From IMG/VR virus record IMGVR_UViG_3300018080_002027, positions 1 through 44,973 of that record: a DNA stretch of 44,973 nucleotides; one strand, written 5' to 3'. This document shows, in pieces, positions 31,609 through 39,836 of this stretch (within the stretch, counting starts at the first letter, position 1; every line of letters begins with the position of its first letter). This DNA is from a virus. Both the position numbers and the translations under genes were made by a program. The notes below the pieces were generated by a model. It searched no databases. It worked only from the letters and a program-made list of their open reading frames with translations, and was not told the origin of the DNA.

Positions 31609-32448
31609 CAGTCGCGATCCCTTCGCTCAGCGCCCACAGCTCTGCGACAGTCGGCCGATACTTCGGCGCATGACCTGTCACCCACCTCCGGTACTGATGC
31701 CATCGCGCGCCGCGTTTTTTTTTAGCCGCACGAGAAAGCCCGGAAAGTCGACGAGCGCGTTGAGCAGCTTGCTCGTCGTGTTGTCGTTCAAGAGATCGAG
31801 CGCCGCGACTTCGACGTCGCTGACGCGATAGTTCGTACGCAACGCGAGCACGGCCGTCGAAACCTGATCGGCGTACTCGAACTCGACGGTCTCGACGTCG
31901 TCGTCGTCGCCGGCTTCGTCATCGTCGTCGATCAGAAACCGCACGCCCGCGATCATCGCGGCCCAGTACGCTTCGCCGCGCTCGAATAGCTCTTGATGCT
32001 CGATCATCGGACCGACTCGCTCCCACGCGCCGTCCTCGGCCAAGTCATACCGCGCAGGGATCGGCGAGATGCCGGTCATCTCATCATCGTCCGCGAAAGT
32101 TCTCACGAGCGGTATCATCCAGTCGTTACCGTCGCCGAGCGTAACGGCGTCGCCGGTCAGTATCGCTGACCGTACCAGCTCGGCCGGCGTCGGCTTGCTC
32201 CCTGGCTCGAAGCCGATCCAAACTTCGCTGTTCGGCACTTGTCGCCAGACTTGCGCGTCGGGATAGTAGCCAACGCGCCCACGTGACGACGCTTCAGCGA
32301 TCGCGACACCGGCTGTCTCGACTGGCCCGCGACGCGTTTCGCAGCATCGCGGCGCAGTGTCGAAAACGTAATCGAGACCAAGATCAACTAGCTCGCTAAC
32401 CGTGATCGATCGCCGCTTGTTCGGTATCCAATAGACGAAGCCGCTCAT
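31595..32448 (-). CDS. Tail assembly chaperone GT fusion (-1 frameshift)
   Basis: A -1 shift at the A9 run of the G gene moves reading into an open frame that continues 39 codons and stops at 31595, inside the tape measure start. The extension includes RWHQYRRWVTG, a segment with the aromatic/basic character of known T domains, and ENDS in ...LSEGIATDGKI. The fusion would be about 284 residues. This is the lambda gpG/gpGT arrangement used to assemble the tail around the tape measure. The nested unshifted product is listed separately. Confidence 0.85.
31678..32448 (-). CDS. Tail assembly chaperone G
   Basis: 256 residues in the unshifted frame, ending ...RDGISTGGG. Length is larger than lambda gpG (140) but the position before the tape measure and the slippery run fit. 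An acidic run (DDDDEAGDDDDVETVEFEY) lies near residue 190. GAGGGACGCATTG precedes the ATG. An upstream in-frame extension shadows the neighbouring gene and has no ribosome site. Confidence 0.8.
   Translation of the reverse strand: MSGFVYWIPNKRRSITVSELVDLGLDYVFDTAPRCCETRRGPVETAGVAIAEASSRGRVGYYPDAQVWRQVPNSEVWIGFEPGSKPTPAELVRSAILTGDAVTLGDGNDWMIPLVRTFADDDEMTGISPIPARYDLAEDGAWERVGPMIEHQELFERGEAYWAAMIAGVRFLIDDDDEAGDDDDVETVEFEYADQVSTAVLALRTNYRVSDVEVAALDLLNDNTTSKLLNALVDFPGFLVRLKKNAARDGISTGGG
31714..31725 (-). promoter_or_regulatory. Slippery site for -1 frameshift
   Basis: In the G frame the codons are CTA AAA AAA AAC, giving both A-AAA-AAA and the canonical A-AAA-AAC slippery heptamers. The A run is nine bases, 31715-31723 on the plus strand as T. 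Confidence 0.85.
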
Positions 32449-32525
32449 CAATGCGTCCCTCAGTATAAAAGCGACGACGGCCCGCCGAAGCCGCCGCCGC
32501 CGATGCGCCCGCACGGAAAGGAGAC

Positions 32526-32852
32526 TTACCGCGTCGAGCAGTCTTTCGCACGCTTGAACGTCGCGACGCGATACGTGATCGCACCGAAGACAGCCGCGCC
32601 GCACAAGCCGGCGAATACCATCGCGATCCTGGTCGGCCATGGATCACCGCCGGCGTACGTCGTTTGCTTGCCGTGCGTCATCGTCGGCGACGCTGCAATA
32701 CGTCGATCGACTTCGGCTTCGATCTTCGCGGCGATCGCAGCGTTCTCGATCTCTTGCGCCTTGGGATTCGATTGACAAGACGCGAGCAGACCGAGCAAAA
32801 CGACGGCGCCGAGCTTACGGCGGCTGAGTTGTCGGCGCAGTCGGCGTCTCAT
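32526..32852 (-). CDS. Lipoprotein with C-terminal TM helix, u-spanin-like
   Basis: 108 residues. A basic N-terminus and lipobox LLASC put lipid on Cys26; residues 27-72 are a helical ectodomain; residues 76-94 form a transmembrane helix followed by a basic tail (ATFKRAKD). Outer-membrane lipid at one end and an inner-membrane helix at the other is the layout of the one-piece spanin of phage T1, which fuses the two membranes at lysis. The ectodomain is short for spanning the whole periplasm, so this is a candidate only. The start overlaps the upstream lipoprotein gene by 38 bases and has a weak ribosome site. Confidence 0.65.
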   Translation of the reverse strand: MRRRLRRQLSRRKLGAVVLLGLLASCQSNPKAQEIENAAIAAKIEAEVDRRIAASPTMTHGKQTTYAGGDPWPTRIAMVFAGLCGAAVFGAITYRVATFKRAKDCSTR

Positions 32853-33471
32853 CGACGATCGCTCTCATCTGTGCGATGACTCGCTTCACGTACTCAATCG
32901 GACAACCGGGAGTCTGAGAACAGATCGACAGCGCCTTCGACTCTTTCTCATCAAGCGAGATCGCCGGATCTCTGAAGACCGTCTCGATCAATGACATCGC
33001 GTCGTCCACTCGCTTCGTCTGCTCTTCGACTGATACGTTGTCTGGCGGTATGAACGGAACGACCGACGACGGCGGGAGTCGCTGAAGTCGATTCGCGCCG
33101 CCGTACAAGAGCGCTTGTATCCCCGCCGTGCCGAGTATCCCTTCGAGCCGTGCGAGTACAAGATCGGCGTTCATGCCGTACTGAGCATTGAGCCGCGTAT
33201 TCGCATCGATGACCGGCACGGCCTTCGAGCTGACGATCACGCTGTCGGCGTGAACGTAGCCGCCTTTACCGCCGCTCAGATTCGGATCGCCGCCGCCGCC
33301 CCATCCAGCCTTCAAACCTTGGACTTGAACGTCGTCTTCTTTTGCCGACATCACTTCCCACGAGCCGGACAAGGGGTTATAGCCGAACTTCACCTTCGGC
33401 GTGAGACAGCCAGTCGCAAGCGCCAAGCTCGCGACGATGCCGACTCGCGCCGTGAGTCTGAGAATCTTCAT
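32815..33471 (-). CDS. Putative lipoprotein
   Basis: 218 residues. LALATGC puts lipid on Cys22. The mature part contains a Gly-rich stretch (KAGWGGGGDPNLSGGKGG), helical centre and a Thr/Pro tail (PTAPTTQPP). GGAGAACGCG precedes the ATG. It lies between tail tube and tail chaperone genes, an odd place for a secreted protein, next to the u-spanin-like gene, so a lysis or envelope role is possible. Family unknown. Confidence 0.7.
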   Translation of the reverse strand: MKILRLTARVGIVASLALATGCLTPKVKFGYNPLSGSWEVMSAKEDDVQVQGLKAGWGGGGDPNLSGGKGGYVHADSVIVSSKAVPVIDANTRLNAQYGMNADLVLARLEGILGTAGIQALLYGGANRLQRLPPSSVVPFIPPDNVSVEEQTKRVDDAMSLIETVFRDPAISLDEKESKALSICSQTPGCPIEYVKRVIAQMRAIVDETPTAPTTQPP

Positions 33472-33500
33472 CGCGTTCTCCTTTCGTGCCGTGCTCACGA

Positions 33501-34463
33501 TCACGCGATCGTCTGATCGGTCGTAATCACGAGCGGGTCGTTCGTCCCGTCGTATATCGGATGGATCGTCGCCGAGATCTCGGCCGGCGATCCCTGACTC
33601 CCATTCATCACGTCATCGATCACCATCAAACCCTCCGACGTGATGTCGATATGAGCGCTCGAACCGTCGGCCGTGAAACCGTGGCCGATGACCTGTGAGT
33701 TCGCTTGAGCATACTCGCGCAAGTTAATTACCGTGTTGTCATGCGTCAGCGCGAGACCTTCGATCGGAATCGTCGTCGTGTCAGTCGTGAACCACTCCAG
33801 ATCGGTCGCCGTGAACGAGATCTTTGGCGACGCCGTGATGATGCTCGCATGAGTGTCCCAAACGTCGCCGCCGCCGCCTTCGCTCGACGCTTCGACGCCA
33901 AAGTCGATCGTCAGCGACTTCAGAACGCCGGAGAGCTGAACATTCAGCGTCTTCGACTCGACCGTAACGCGACCGAGACCGAACCGCTCATCGTCGAGCG
34001 CGCCACTCGGTAAAGCTTGCGACGTCGCGATCTGTACCGGATCATTCGAGCCGTCATACGTGACGATGACGTTCGCCGACATCGTCGCCACCTCTTGATG
34101 ATTACATGACAGCGTCCCCGGCACGATCATCCCACTCACGATCGAATACTTGCGATGATTCGAGCCGGTCGTACGCCCGCCGCCGTGGAGATGCTTCTGA
34201 GCGTACAGACACAATCCGTCCGTATCGTCGATCGACGTGCCGAACTGACCGAGCGTCGTGAGCATCGTCTCGACATGATACGACGTAAAGTTCGCGACCG
34301 GCCGCTGACCGGCCGTATACGCAACCTCGGGCGAGACTTGGCCGCTCGACTGATCGTTCACGACTTCGGCGCCGAGTGCAAGACTTTGCGCCGTGATACC
34401 GCCGATGATAACGTCGACCGTGTCGTCGATCTGGACCGCGTATATACTCCATCGATCTGCCAT
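33501..34463 (-). CDS. Major tail protein
   Basis: 320 residues. Position after tail completion genes and before the chaperone, length and beta content fit a lambda gpV-type tail tube protein. A motif recurs: YDGSNDPVQIATSQAL near 137 and YDGTNDPLVITTDQTI near the end, suggesting two related domains. GAAGGAGGTTCACCG precedes the ATG, a strong ribosome site fitting high expression. Confidence 0.8.
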   Translation of the reverse strand: MADRWSIYAVQIDDTVDVIIGGITAQSLALGAEVVNDQSSGQVSPEVAYTAGQRPVANFTSYHVETMLTTLGQFGTSIDDTDGLCLYAQKHLHGGGRTTGSNHRKYSIVSGMIVPGTLSCNHQEVATMSANVIVTYDGSNDPVQIATSQALPSGALDDERFGLGRVTVESKTLNVQLSGVLKSLTIDFGVEASSEGGGGDVWDTHASIITASPKISFTATDLEWFTTDTTTIPIEGLALTHDNTVINLREYAQANSQVIGHGFTADGSSAHIDITSEGLMVIDDVMNGSQGSPAEISATIHPIYDGTNDPLVITTDQTIA

Positions 34464-34476
34464 CGGTGAACCTCCT

Positions 34477-35016
34477 TCAGAACATGCCCGCCGAAACGAG
34501 CTTTACTCTTTTGATACGACTTGATCGACCTTCAGCTCTCAAGCTCTGATCGACTTGCCGTGCGAAGTGCTTCACGACGCGCCGCTCGTCTTCGCTTGAA
34601 AACTGTTCGAACTCTTCGCGGCCGGTCCGAAGATCGGTCATACGAGCAGCCGGCGCCGGCGCACCAGCGCGACCGCCTTGCTCGACGCGAACCAAGTTCA
34701 GCGCCGGGACGTTCATCGTAATCCTCGCGCCTTTGTACGTCGCCGTGATCCGATGCATGCGCGAGAGCTGTCGACTCTTACCGGTCATCACAAGCGGGAG
34801 ATTGTGATGCTTCTTTTTTCGCTTGCGCTTCTCGTACTCTGGCGATCGCTTCGCGTAGTCGTACTCGTTGAACGCGCTCATCTTGAAATGTTTCGGTCGG
34901 ATACTTCGATGCCAGAACTTCGCGGCCGATCTGAATGCTTCGCGCTGCGCACGTCGCACAAGCCGCGCATTGATCGGCGGCGCGTACGTGATCGTCTTGA
35001 AGTACATCCACGACAC
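34477..35016 (-). CDS. Minor tail/tail completion protein (gpZ position)
   Basis: 179 residues, strongly basic (KRKRKKKHHN stretch near 65), between the terminator-like gene and the major tail protein, as lambda Z. GGAG precedes GTG 35016; an ATG three codons later has no ribosome site at normal distance. The basic character suggests contact with DNA or acidic tail ring subunits. The exact family (HK97 gp10 or gpZ) cannot be read by eye. Confidence 0.65.
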   Translation of the reverse strand: MSWMYFKTITYAPPINARLVRRAQREAFRSAAKFWHRSIRPKHFKMSAFNEYDYAKRSPEYEKRKRKKKHHNLPLVMTGKSRQLSRMHRITATYKGARITMNVPALNLVRVEQGGRAGAPAPAARMTDLRTGREEFEQFSSEDERRVVKHFARQVDQSLRAEGRSSRIKRVKLVSAGMF

Positions 35017-35018
35017 TA

Positions 35019-35543
35019 TTACCACTCCACCGCAAGCTGCGCCGCTTGCCAGTACCCTTCCGCTTCGATGACGTCGTCGGGAGATCGATACGGCCCCAGC
35101 GCAACACGCGCGGCCGTCATCGCCAGATAACCGCCAACGCCGCCAAGTCCGCACAGATCATCGACGATCTCACCAACATAATTGCCCCATGTCAGATCGG
35201 CTTCGGCTTCGTCGTCGATCTCGTCAGTCGGTATCGATCGCACGAGTAACACGTCGAGAAGACCGCTGCCCATATACGCGTGTCCCATGCCACTCGAATC
35301 CATTGTTCTCGAATAGCCGCCTTCCGGCGACACGCCGACGAGACAGTACGGCCGGTATCCCTCAAGCTCGCTCCGCGAGTGCTCGTTGCCGCTGGCCGGT
35401 CTCGGCAACGCCCATCGATACGTCTTCGCCTTTGCGTCGGTCGCGTTGTCGGTCTCGGTCAATGTTTGCCACGCGTCGCAGTTCGCGAGCGTCGTGCGAA
35501 ACAAGTCAATCGAGAGCGTAATGCCGCCGGCCGCGTCGGTCAT
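35019..35543 (-). CDS. Tail terminator-like protein (gpU position)
   Basis: 174 residues, alpha/beta, ending YWQAAQLAVEW. Order and length fit the tail terminator that caps the tail tube, although no short motif proves it. ATG overlaps the upstream stop (ATGA) after AGAGGAAATCC. Confidence 0.6.
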   Translation of the reverse strand: MTDAAGGITLSIDLFRTTLANCDAWQTLTETDNATDAKAKTYRWALPRPASGNEHSRSELEGYRPYCLVGVSPEGGYSRTMDSSGMGHAYMGSGLLDVLLVRSIPTDEIDDEAEADLTWGNYVGEIVDDLCGLGGVGGYLAMTAARVALGPYRSPDDVIEAEGYWQAAQLAVEW

Positions 35544-35908
35544 GGATTTCCTCTACTCACCAAAAGCTGGAGCTTCTGATCAATGCCGTCGAGCCGCCGT
35601 TCGAGCTTGTCGATGCGATCGTCGAGCGTTCGATCGAGCACGTCGAGCCGCTTGCGCGCTTGTGTCATCTCTTCCATATCACGACAGCTCACAGCAACGT
35701 GTTCCCGATACTCGCCGGCGTGCAAAAGATGCGCTTGCTCGACGCAATCGATGCGCCCGTCGAGCTGACTCCACACACTACCGAGCGCAACGCCGCCAGC
35801 AATCGCAATCGCGGCGATCTGTATGATCGTCGCTTTCTTCCCATTCGGCTTCAGCTCGCCGAGCTTCTCCTCGATGCGCTGAAGCCGCTGATCTGTCGCG
35901 GCCGTCAT
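35540..35908 (-). CDS. Membrane-anchored coiled-coil protein
   Basis: 122 residues: a short N-terminal coiled coil (1-20), a transmembrane helix (26-46, ATIIQIAAIAIAGGVALGSVW) and a long C-terminal coiled coil (70-115) with heptads such as LDRTLDDRIDKLERRLDGI. One Cys lies at about 55. The arrangement looks like an inner-membrane spanin (Rz-type) or haemolysin XhlA relative, not a structural head protein, although it lies between two head-tail genes with 4-base overlaps at both ends. Confidence 0.65.
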   Translation of the reverse strand: MTAATDQRLQRIEEKLGELKPNGKKATIIQIAAIAIAGGVALGSVWSQLDGRIDCVEQAHLLHAGEYREHVAVSCRDMEEMTQARKRLDVLDRTLDDRIDKLERRLDGIDQKLQLLVSRGNP

Positions 35909-36267
35909 AGGTGCTCCCTCGTTCTACCGGCGAGTGCCCGTCTCGCGACGATCGACTGAATCACCGTCACGCGTATCGCCGTCTCTGACTCATACTCGGT
36001 ATCGCGTACGGTCCAATCTTCACTATCGATCGTGAACTTCGAGCCGTTCGGCGCGTGAGCCAGATCGGACACGTAAAAGATCACGTAGCGAGCATATCGA
36101 TCGGTCCGACCGCGACTATCTTCGACATCGTCAAGCCGGATCGGACCGACCGCCGCCGTGAGCGTCGTCTCGGTATCGTCAAGATCGGTATGTACGACGC
36201 TGCGCCCGTTGTTGCGCATCAGCGTCGGAAGTCCTCGATCACCAAAGACAGTACCGAAGCGACTCAC
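35905..36267 (-). CDS. Head-tail joining protein (gpFII-like)
   Basis: 120 residues. GTG start after GGGGAG. A beta-barrel-type core (TTLTAAVGPIRLDDVEDSRG and WTVRDTEYESETAIRVTV) fits the lambda FII joining protein that connects the capsid with the tail. It lies directly after the major capsid gene, as expected. Confidence 0.7.
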   Translation of the reverse strand: MSRFGTVFGDRGLPTLMRNNGRSVVHTDLDDTETTLTAAVGPIRLDDVEDSRGRTDRYARYVIFYVSDLAHAPNGSKFTIDSEDWTVRDTEYESETAIRVTVIQSIVARRALAGRTREHL

Positions 36268-36289
36268 GACTCCCCGCTCACGATCACGA

Positions 36290-37273
36290 TCACGAGACGC
36301 TGCTCAGAAGATGGCCGGCTTCTTTGTACATCACGACTTGATCGTAATCCGTGCGAGCACGAATCACGCCGCCGCGCCGGTTCTCTTCCCGGTACTCTTC
36401 GACGATCGTCGCGAACTGACCGCCGCCGCCGGGAGCCGCCGGCCCATCTTCGCTGAAGATGAACGAACGAGCGACGCACGGCTCTTGAGGATCGGCCGTT
36501 GTCGCAATGCGACAAACCATCGCGTACGTGTCCGACCAGATCGACGAGATCGAGACGTCCTGACCTTGCTTGCCAGTGTCGCGAATACCGCCGGCGACGA
36601 TCACATAATCGAGATCCATCGCCGCTGCGAGCGTCGCTTCGCTGACTTTCTTGGGATCGTCGCCGCCCCAATACTTGATCAGATTCGTCACTTCGTCAGT
36701 CTTGAACGCCTCCCAGAACTGCGTCCGATTGCAGATCAGTGCGTTCGCCTCAAGACCGCTACCGAGCCGCACCTTCTCTTTTGCGGCGTGAACGTCGGCG
36801 ATCGGCGTACCGCTCGCGACCGTCGACCACGGATTCGAGACGGCCGTCGTCAGCGACGCGCCGGTCCAAACCGCCGTATCATACAATACCGTCGCCGCGT
36901 CGATCTCGTACTTGCGAAGCACCATATCGATAGCGCGCTGAGTCTTGATCGGCTCGATGCGAATGATGTCGCCGAACGTCTTCAGCGTACGATCGTCGAT
37001 GACTTCCTCCCAGCCATGCTCCTGCGTAGCATACGAGAAAGTCGTGAACTCGAAGTCGCTTCGATTGTACGCGGCGCCAGGAGAGCGTCGCGTCTCGTGC
37101 TCTTTCAGAAGCGCTTCGATCGGTACCTTGCCGACGTCGGCCGCTTGCGCGGCGACTTCGACCGGCCGAAAGACAGTCGCGCCGATGAACTGATTCCGCG
37201 ACAGCGCGAGATCGAACTCTTCGAACGTCGCCGACAGATCGAGCCGCGTGATCGCACTTGATGGAAGTGCCAT
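36290..37273 (-). CDS. Major capsid protein (gpE-like)
   Basis: 327 residues, the building block of the head shell. The C-terminal half shows features of the lambda gpE family: DYVIVAGGIRDTG, WSDTYAMVCRI, GGVIRARTDYDQVVMYKEAGHLLSS. Length is close to gpE (341). AAGGAGG is 6 bases before the ATG, a strong site for a highly made protein. Order (decoration protein upstream, FII-like downstream) also fits. Confidence 0.9.
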   Translation of the reverse strand: MALPSSAITRLDLSATFEEFDLALSRNQFIGATVFRPVEVAAQAADVGKVPIEALLKEHETRRSPGAAYNRSDFEFTTFSYATQEHGWEEVIDDRTLKTFGDIIRIEPIKTQRAIDMVLRKYEIDAATVLYDTAVWTGASLTTAVSNPWSTVASGTPIADVHAAKEKVRLGSGLEANALICNRTQFWEAFKTDEVTNLIKYWGGDDPKKVSEATLAAAMDLDYVIVAGGIRDTGKQGQDVSISSIWSDTYAMVCRIATTADPQEPCVARSFIFSEDGPAAPGGGGQFATIVEEYREENRRGGVIRARTDYDQVVMYKEAGHLLSSVS

Positions 37274-37345
37274 GATTTTCCTCCTTGTCTGTTCGTCGCG
37301 AACAGCTTGCTCGCGATGAAAGTTCTCACACTATGCCGGCGACGA

Positions 37346-38416
37346 TCACGTACGCTCGGCCGTCACTTTGATGTAGTCGAGCCGAACGTCGAACGTCGAA
37401 TCGTTGGACGTCTTCTCGACCATCACGATCGGCGTTAGCGCGCCGGTATACTGATCGATGTCGAACGTCGTCGCCGAACAGAGTTGAGTCCAGTTGTTCG
37501 CCGTCGTCGCTTTATACCAGAACGTGACCGCGCTCTTGTCCGTACAATCGATCTTAAAGTCGTAGTAGGTGTCGTCTACCAGATCGACCGTCGAGTCGAC
37601 CGCCGCCGTGTCCGTCGTACCGTCGTCCGAGTGACAGTTCAGCGACAGATCAGCGCCATCGAGATGGAACGCCGCGAAGCACGCAATTGACTCGAAGTCG
37701 GTCGCATGATCATCGCTCGCGAGCCCGAAATCGATGTCGACGGCGGCGTCGTCGCCAATGTCATACACAGCGAGCCGACAGATAAAGATCGGATTCTGAT
37801 CGATGTCGACCGGCGAGTTTTCCATAAAGAGCGTCGCCGTCGCGGCTTCGGCGACAGCGTCGGCCGAAAACTTGAGAATCCCGTTCGGCGCATCGACGCC
37901 GATCACGCCGAGACCGTTCGTCTCGGTCTTCGTCCAGTTCACCGGACCTTGACCATCAAGACCGGTGCCGGCGGCAGGATAGTCGCCGATGAAGTCGTCC
38001 TCGATGACGATGCCGGGAATGTCACGCGTCGTGCCGGCCGCGAGTGCCGGGATGCGCAAGACTTCAATCTCGTCGCCGTCAGCCGTCGCGGCTTCGAGTA
38101 CCATACCGATCGGATTCTGATTCGGCGTCGATGCGATCTTGCCGCCTTCGGCGCCGTACGCGATGTCGAACTGAGTGATCGCGCCGGCCGCGACCATCCG
38201 AACCTTGCCGGGTGGCGTTGACACGACGACCGACGCCATCGCGTTCGTCCCGACGCCGCTGACAATATGCCGGCGTTCGAGCGTGCCGATCTCCTTGTCC
38301 TCTGGCCCCGCCGCTGCGAGACCGTTCGTCGCATCGTACACGACGCGCAAGTATGGATCGAGCGCTTGCGAGCACGGAACCGACACGACGCCGCTGTTGT
38401 TAACGAGTCCTGACAT
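37346..38416 (-). CDS. Capsid decoration protein with jelly-roll domain
   Basis: 356 residues in the gpD position. Residues 1-125 resemble small phage decoration proteins (AYGAEGGKI, IGMVLEAATADGDEIEVL). Residues 135-356 look like a separate lectin-like jelly roll (FICRLAVYDIG, VDIDFGLASDD, YYDFKIDC, FWYKATTANNW). Decoration with a binding domain is known in other phages and may attach particles to surfaces. AAGGAGG precedes the ATG; a 72-base gap separates it from the capsid gene. Confidence 0.75.
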   Translation of the reverse strand: MSGLVNNSGVVSVPCSQALDPYLRVVYDATNGLAAAGPEDKEIGTLERRHIVSGVGTNAMASVVVSTPPGKVRMVAAGAITQFDIAYGAEGGKIASTPNQNPIGMVLEAATADGDEIEVLRIPALAAGTTRDIPGIVIEDDFIGDYPAAGTGLDGQGPVNWTKTETNGLGVIGVDAPNGILKFSADAVAEAATATLFMENSPVDIDQNPIFICRLAVYDIGDDAAVDIDFGLASDDHATDFESIACFAAFHLDGADLSLNCHSDDGTTDTAAVDSTVDLVDDTYYDFKIDCTDKSAVTFWYKATTANNWTQLCSATTFDIDQYTGALTPIVMVEKTSNDSTFDVRLDYIKVTAERT

Positions 38417-38480
38417 GATTGTCCTCCTTACTTTGCCGAGCGTGCTCGGCTCTGACTGTTTTCACTTGTGCCGCGCCGAC

Positions 38481-38939
38481 TTAACCGTCGAGCAGCTCTC
38501 GCCGCTCTTCGATCAGCGCGTGAACCTTGCGACCCTTGTTCGTCGCTTTCAGATACGCGTCTTGAAGTTCTGGCCGACGCTGGCAAACCATGCCGACCGC
38601 TTTCGGTCGCGCGATGCCGCGCTTCATCAGCTCGCCGACTTCGCGATCGAGTTCGGCGACGGGATCGGCGATTGCCGACTCGGCCGACTCTTCAACGTCA
38701 GTCTCGACGGCGTCGACGCCCTCGTCTTTCTCTTCACTCGCTGCGACCTTCTCTTCGAGCTTCGCGTTCTCGGCTTTCGCCTTCGCGAGCTGCTCTTCGA
38801 GTTCGGCCGCGTACAGCTCAGTCGCTTCAGCGAGCGTACAATTTGACTCCACGATCTGTTCTCGCCACTCGGCCGAACTGTTCGGGAACGCCTTGCGAAG
38901 CTGCGCTGACGTTGCGCCTTGCTCTGGACTATCACTCAT
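38481..38939 (-). CDS. Nested scaffold protein (Nu3-like)
   Basis: 152 residues in the frame of the protease gene, sharing its stop. GAGGAGG lies just upstream of ATG 38939, a better site than many real starts here. The protein is helical with a coiled coil (ELEEQLAKAKAENAKLEEKV) and acidic runs, as expected for a scaffold that is lost during head assembly. Lambda Nu3 is made in the same way inside gene C. The site could be chance, but the fit is good. Confidence 0.75.
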   Translation of the reverse strand: MSDSPEQGATSAQLRKAFPNSSAEWREQIVESNCTLAEATELYAAELEEQLAKAKAENAKLEEKVAASEEKDEGVDAVETDVEESAESAIADPVAELDREVGELMKRGIARPKAVGMVCQRRPELQDAYLKATNKGRKVHALIEERRELLDG

Positions 38940-39836
38940 CACTGAGTCCTCCTCGTTCTTGATCGCCGGCCGCTTATCGGTCGCGATCAAAGCCTTCACG
39001 GTAGTCTCCAACGGTTCTATCGCGTCGACCAAGCCCAACGACATCGCGTTTGCGCCGACGTGAACGCGACCGTCGGCGAGCGCCTTGACTTGCTCGACTC
39101 CCATCGATCGACCGGTCGCGACCGATCGTACGAAGATCTCGTTCAGATCCTCAACGACTCGCTGCCACTCAGCGAGTTGTGCGTCGGTGATCTTGGTCCC
39201 CGGCTCGCCGGCGCCTTTGAACTCGCCGGCCTTGAGAACATGAACTTCGACGCCAACGCGCTTCGCATGCTCGCTGAAATCCATCACAACGGCGTACGTG
39301 CCGATGGAACCGACGATCGCGTTCTCGTTCGCGACGACGCGATTCGCTTGCGACGCGATCCAATACGCGCCGCTCGCTCCCATGTCTTCTATGTATGCCG
39401 TGACCGGCTTCGTCTTCGCGGCTTGCGCGACCGCCGCCGCGAGATCGCCCGTTCCAGCCACCGAACCGCCGGGCGAGTCGATTCGCAAGAGAATCGACGC
39501 GACTCGCGTGTCTTCGGCTGCCATGCGAACGGCTCGTCTCAGCTTGACCATGCCAGGATTTTGACTGAACGACGAGCCGTACTTCGTCAGCGTGCCGATC
39601 ATCGAGATCTCGGCGACGCCGTCTTCGACGCCGTACATGATCTGATCTTCCACGTCGCGCTTTTCGATCGCCGCTCTCGACTCGATCACGTGCGTCTCGA
39701 TGTCGGTCGTCTCGATGACTTGAACGAGCCGCTCAAAGCTCTCGGGATGTACGGCATACATGCCGGTGTACTGATCGACGTGCGGTATCTCACTCAGTCG
39801 AACCGCGACGTCCACCGTCGCTTGACTCGCTGCCAT
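38481..39836 (-). CDS. S49 family head maturation protease
   Basis: 451 residues, SppA/ClpP-like S49 fold. The catalytic Ser155 lies in DMGASGAYW, the Lys near 202-207 in KAGEFK, and SPGGSV (about 121) and GSIG (about 176) motifs of the family are present. The C-terminal 150 residues are acidic helices that also form the nested scaffold protein. Lambda gpC has the same layout. AGGAGG precedes the ATG, and the start lies in the end of the portal gene (47-base overlap). Confidence 0.93.
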   Translation of the reverse strand: MAASQATVDVAVRLSEIPHVDQYTGMYAVHPESFERLVQVIETTDIETHVIESRAAIEKRDVEDQIMYGVEDGVAEISMIGTLTKYGSSFSQNPGMVKLRRAVRMAAEDTRVASILLRIDSPGGSVAGTGDLAAAVAQAAKTKPVTAYIEDMGASGAYWIASQANRVVANENAIVGSIGTYAVVMDFSEHAKRVGVEVHVLKAGEFKGAGEPGTKITDAQLAEWQRVVEDLNEIFVRSVATGRSMGVEQVKALADGRVHVGANAMSLGLVDAIEPLETTVKALIATDKRPAIKNEEDSVMSDSPEQGATSAQLRKAFPNSSAEWREQIVESNCTLAEATELYAAELEEQLAKAKAENAKLEEKVAASEEKDEGVDAVETDVEESAESAIADPVAELDREVGELMKRGIARPKAVGMVCQRRPELQDAYLKATNKGRKVHALIEERRELLDG

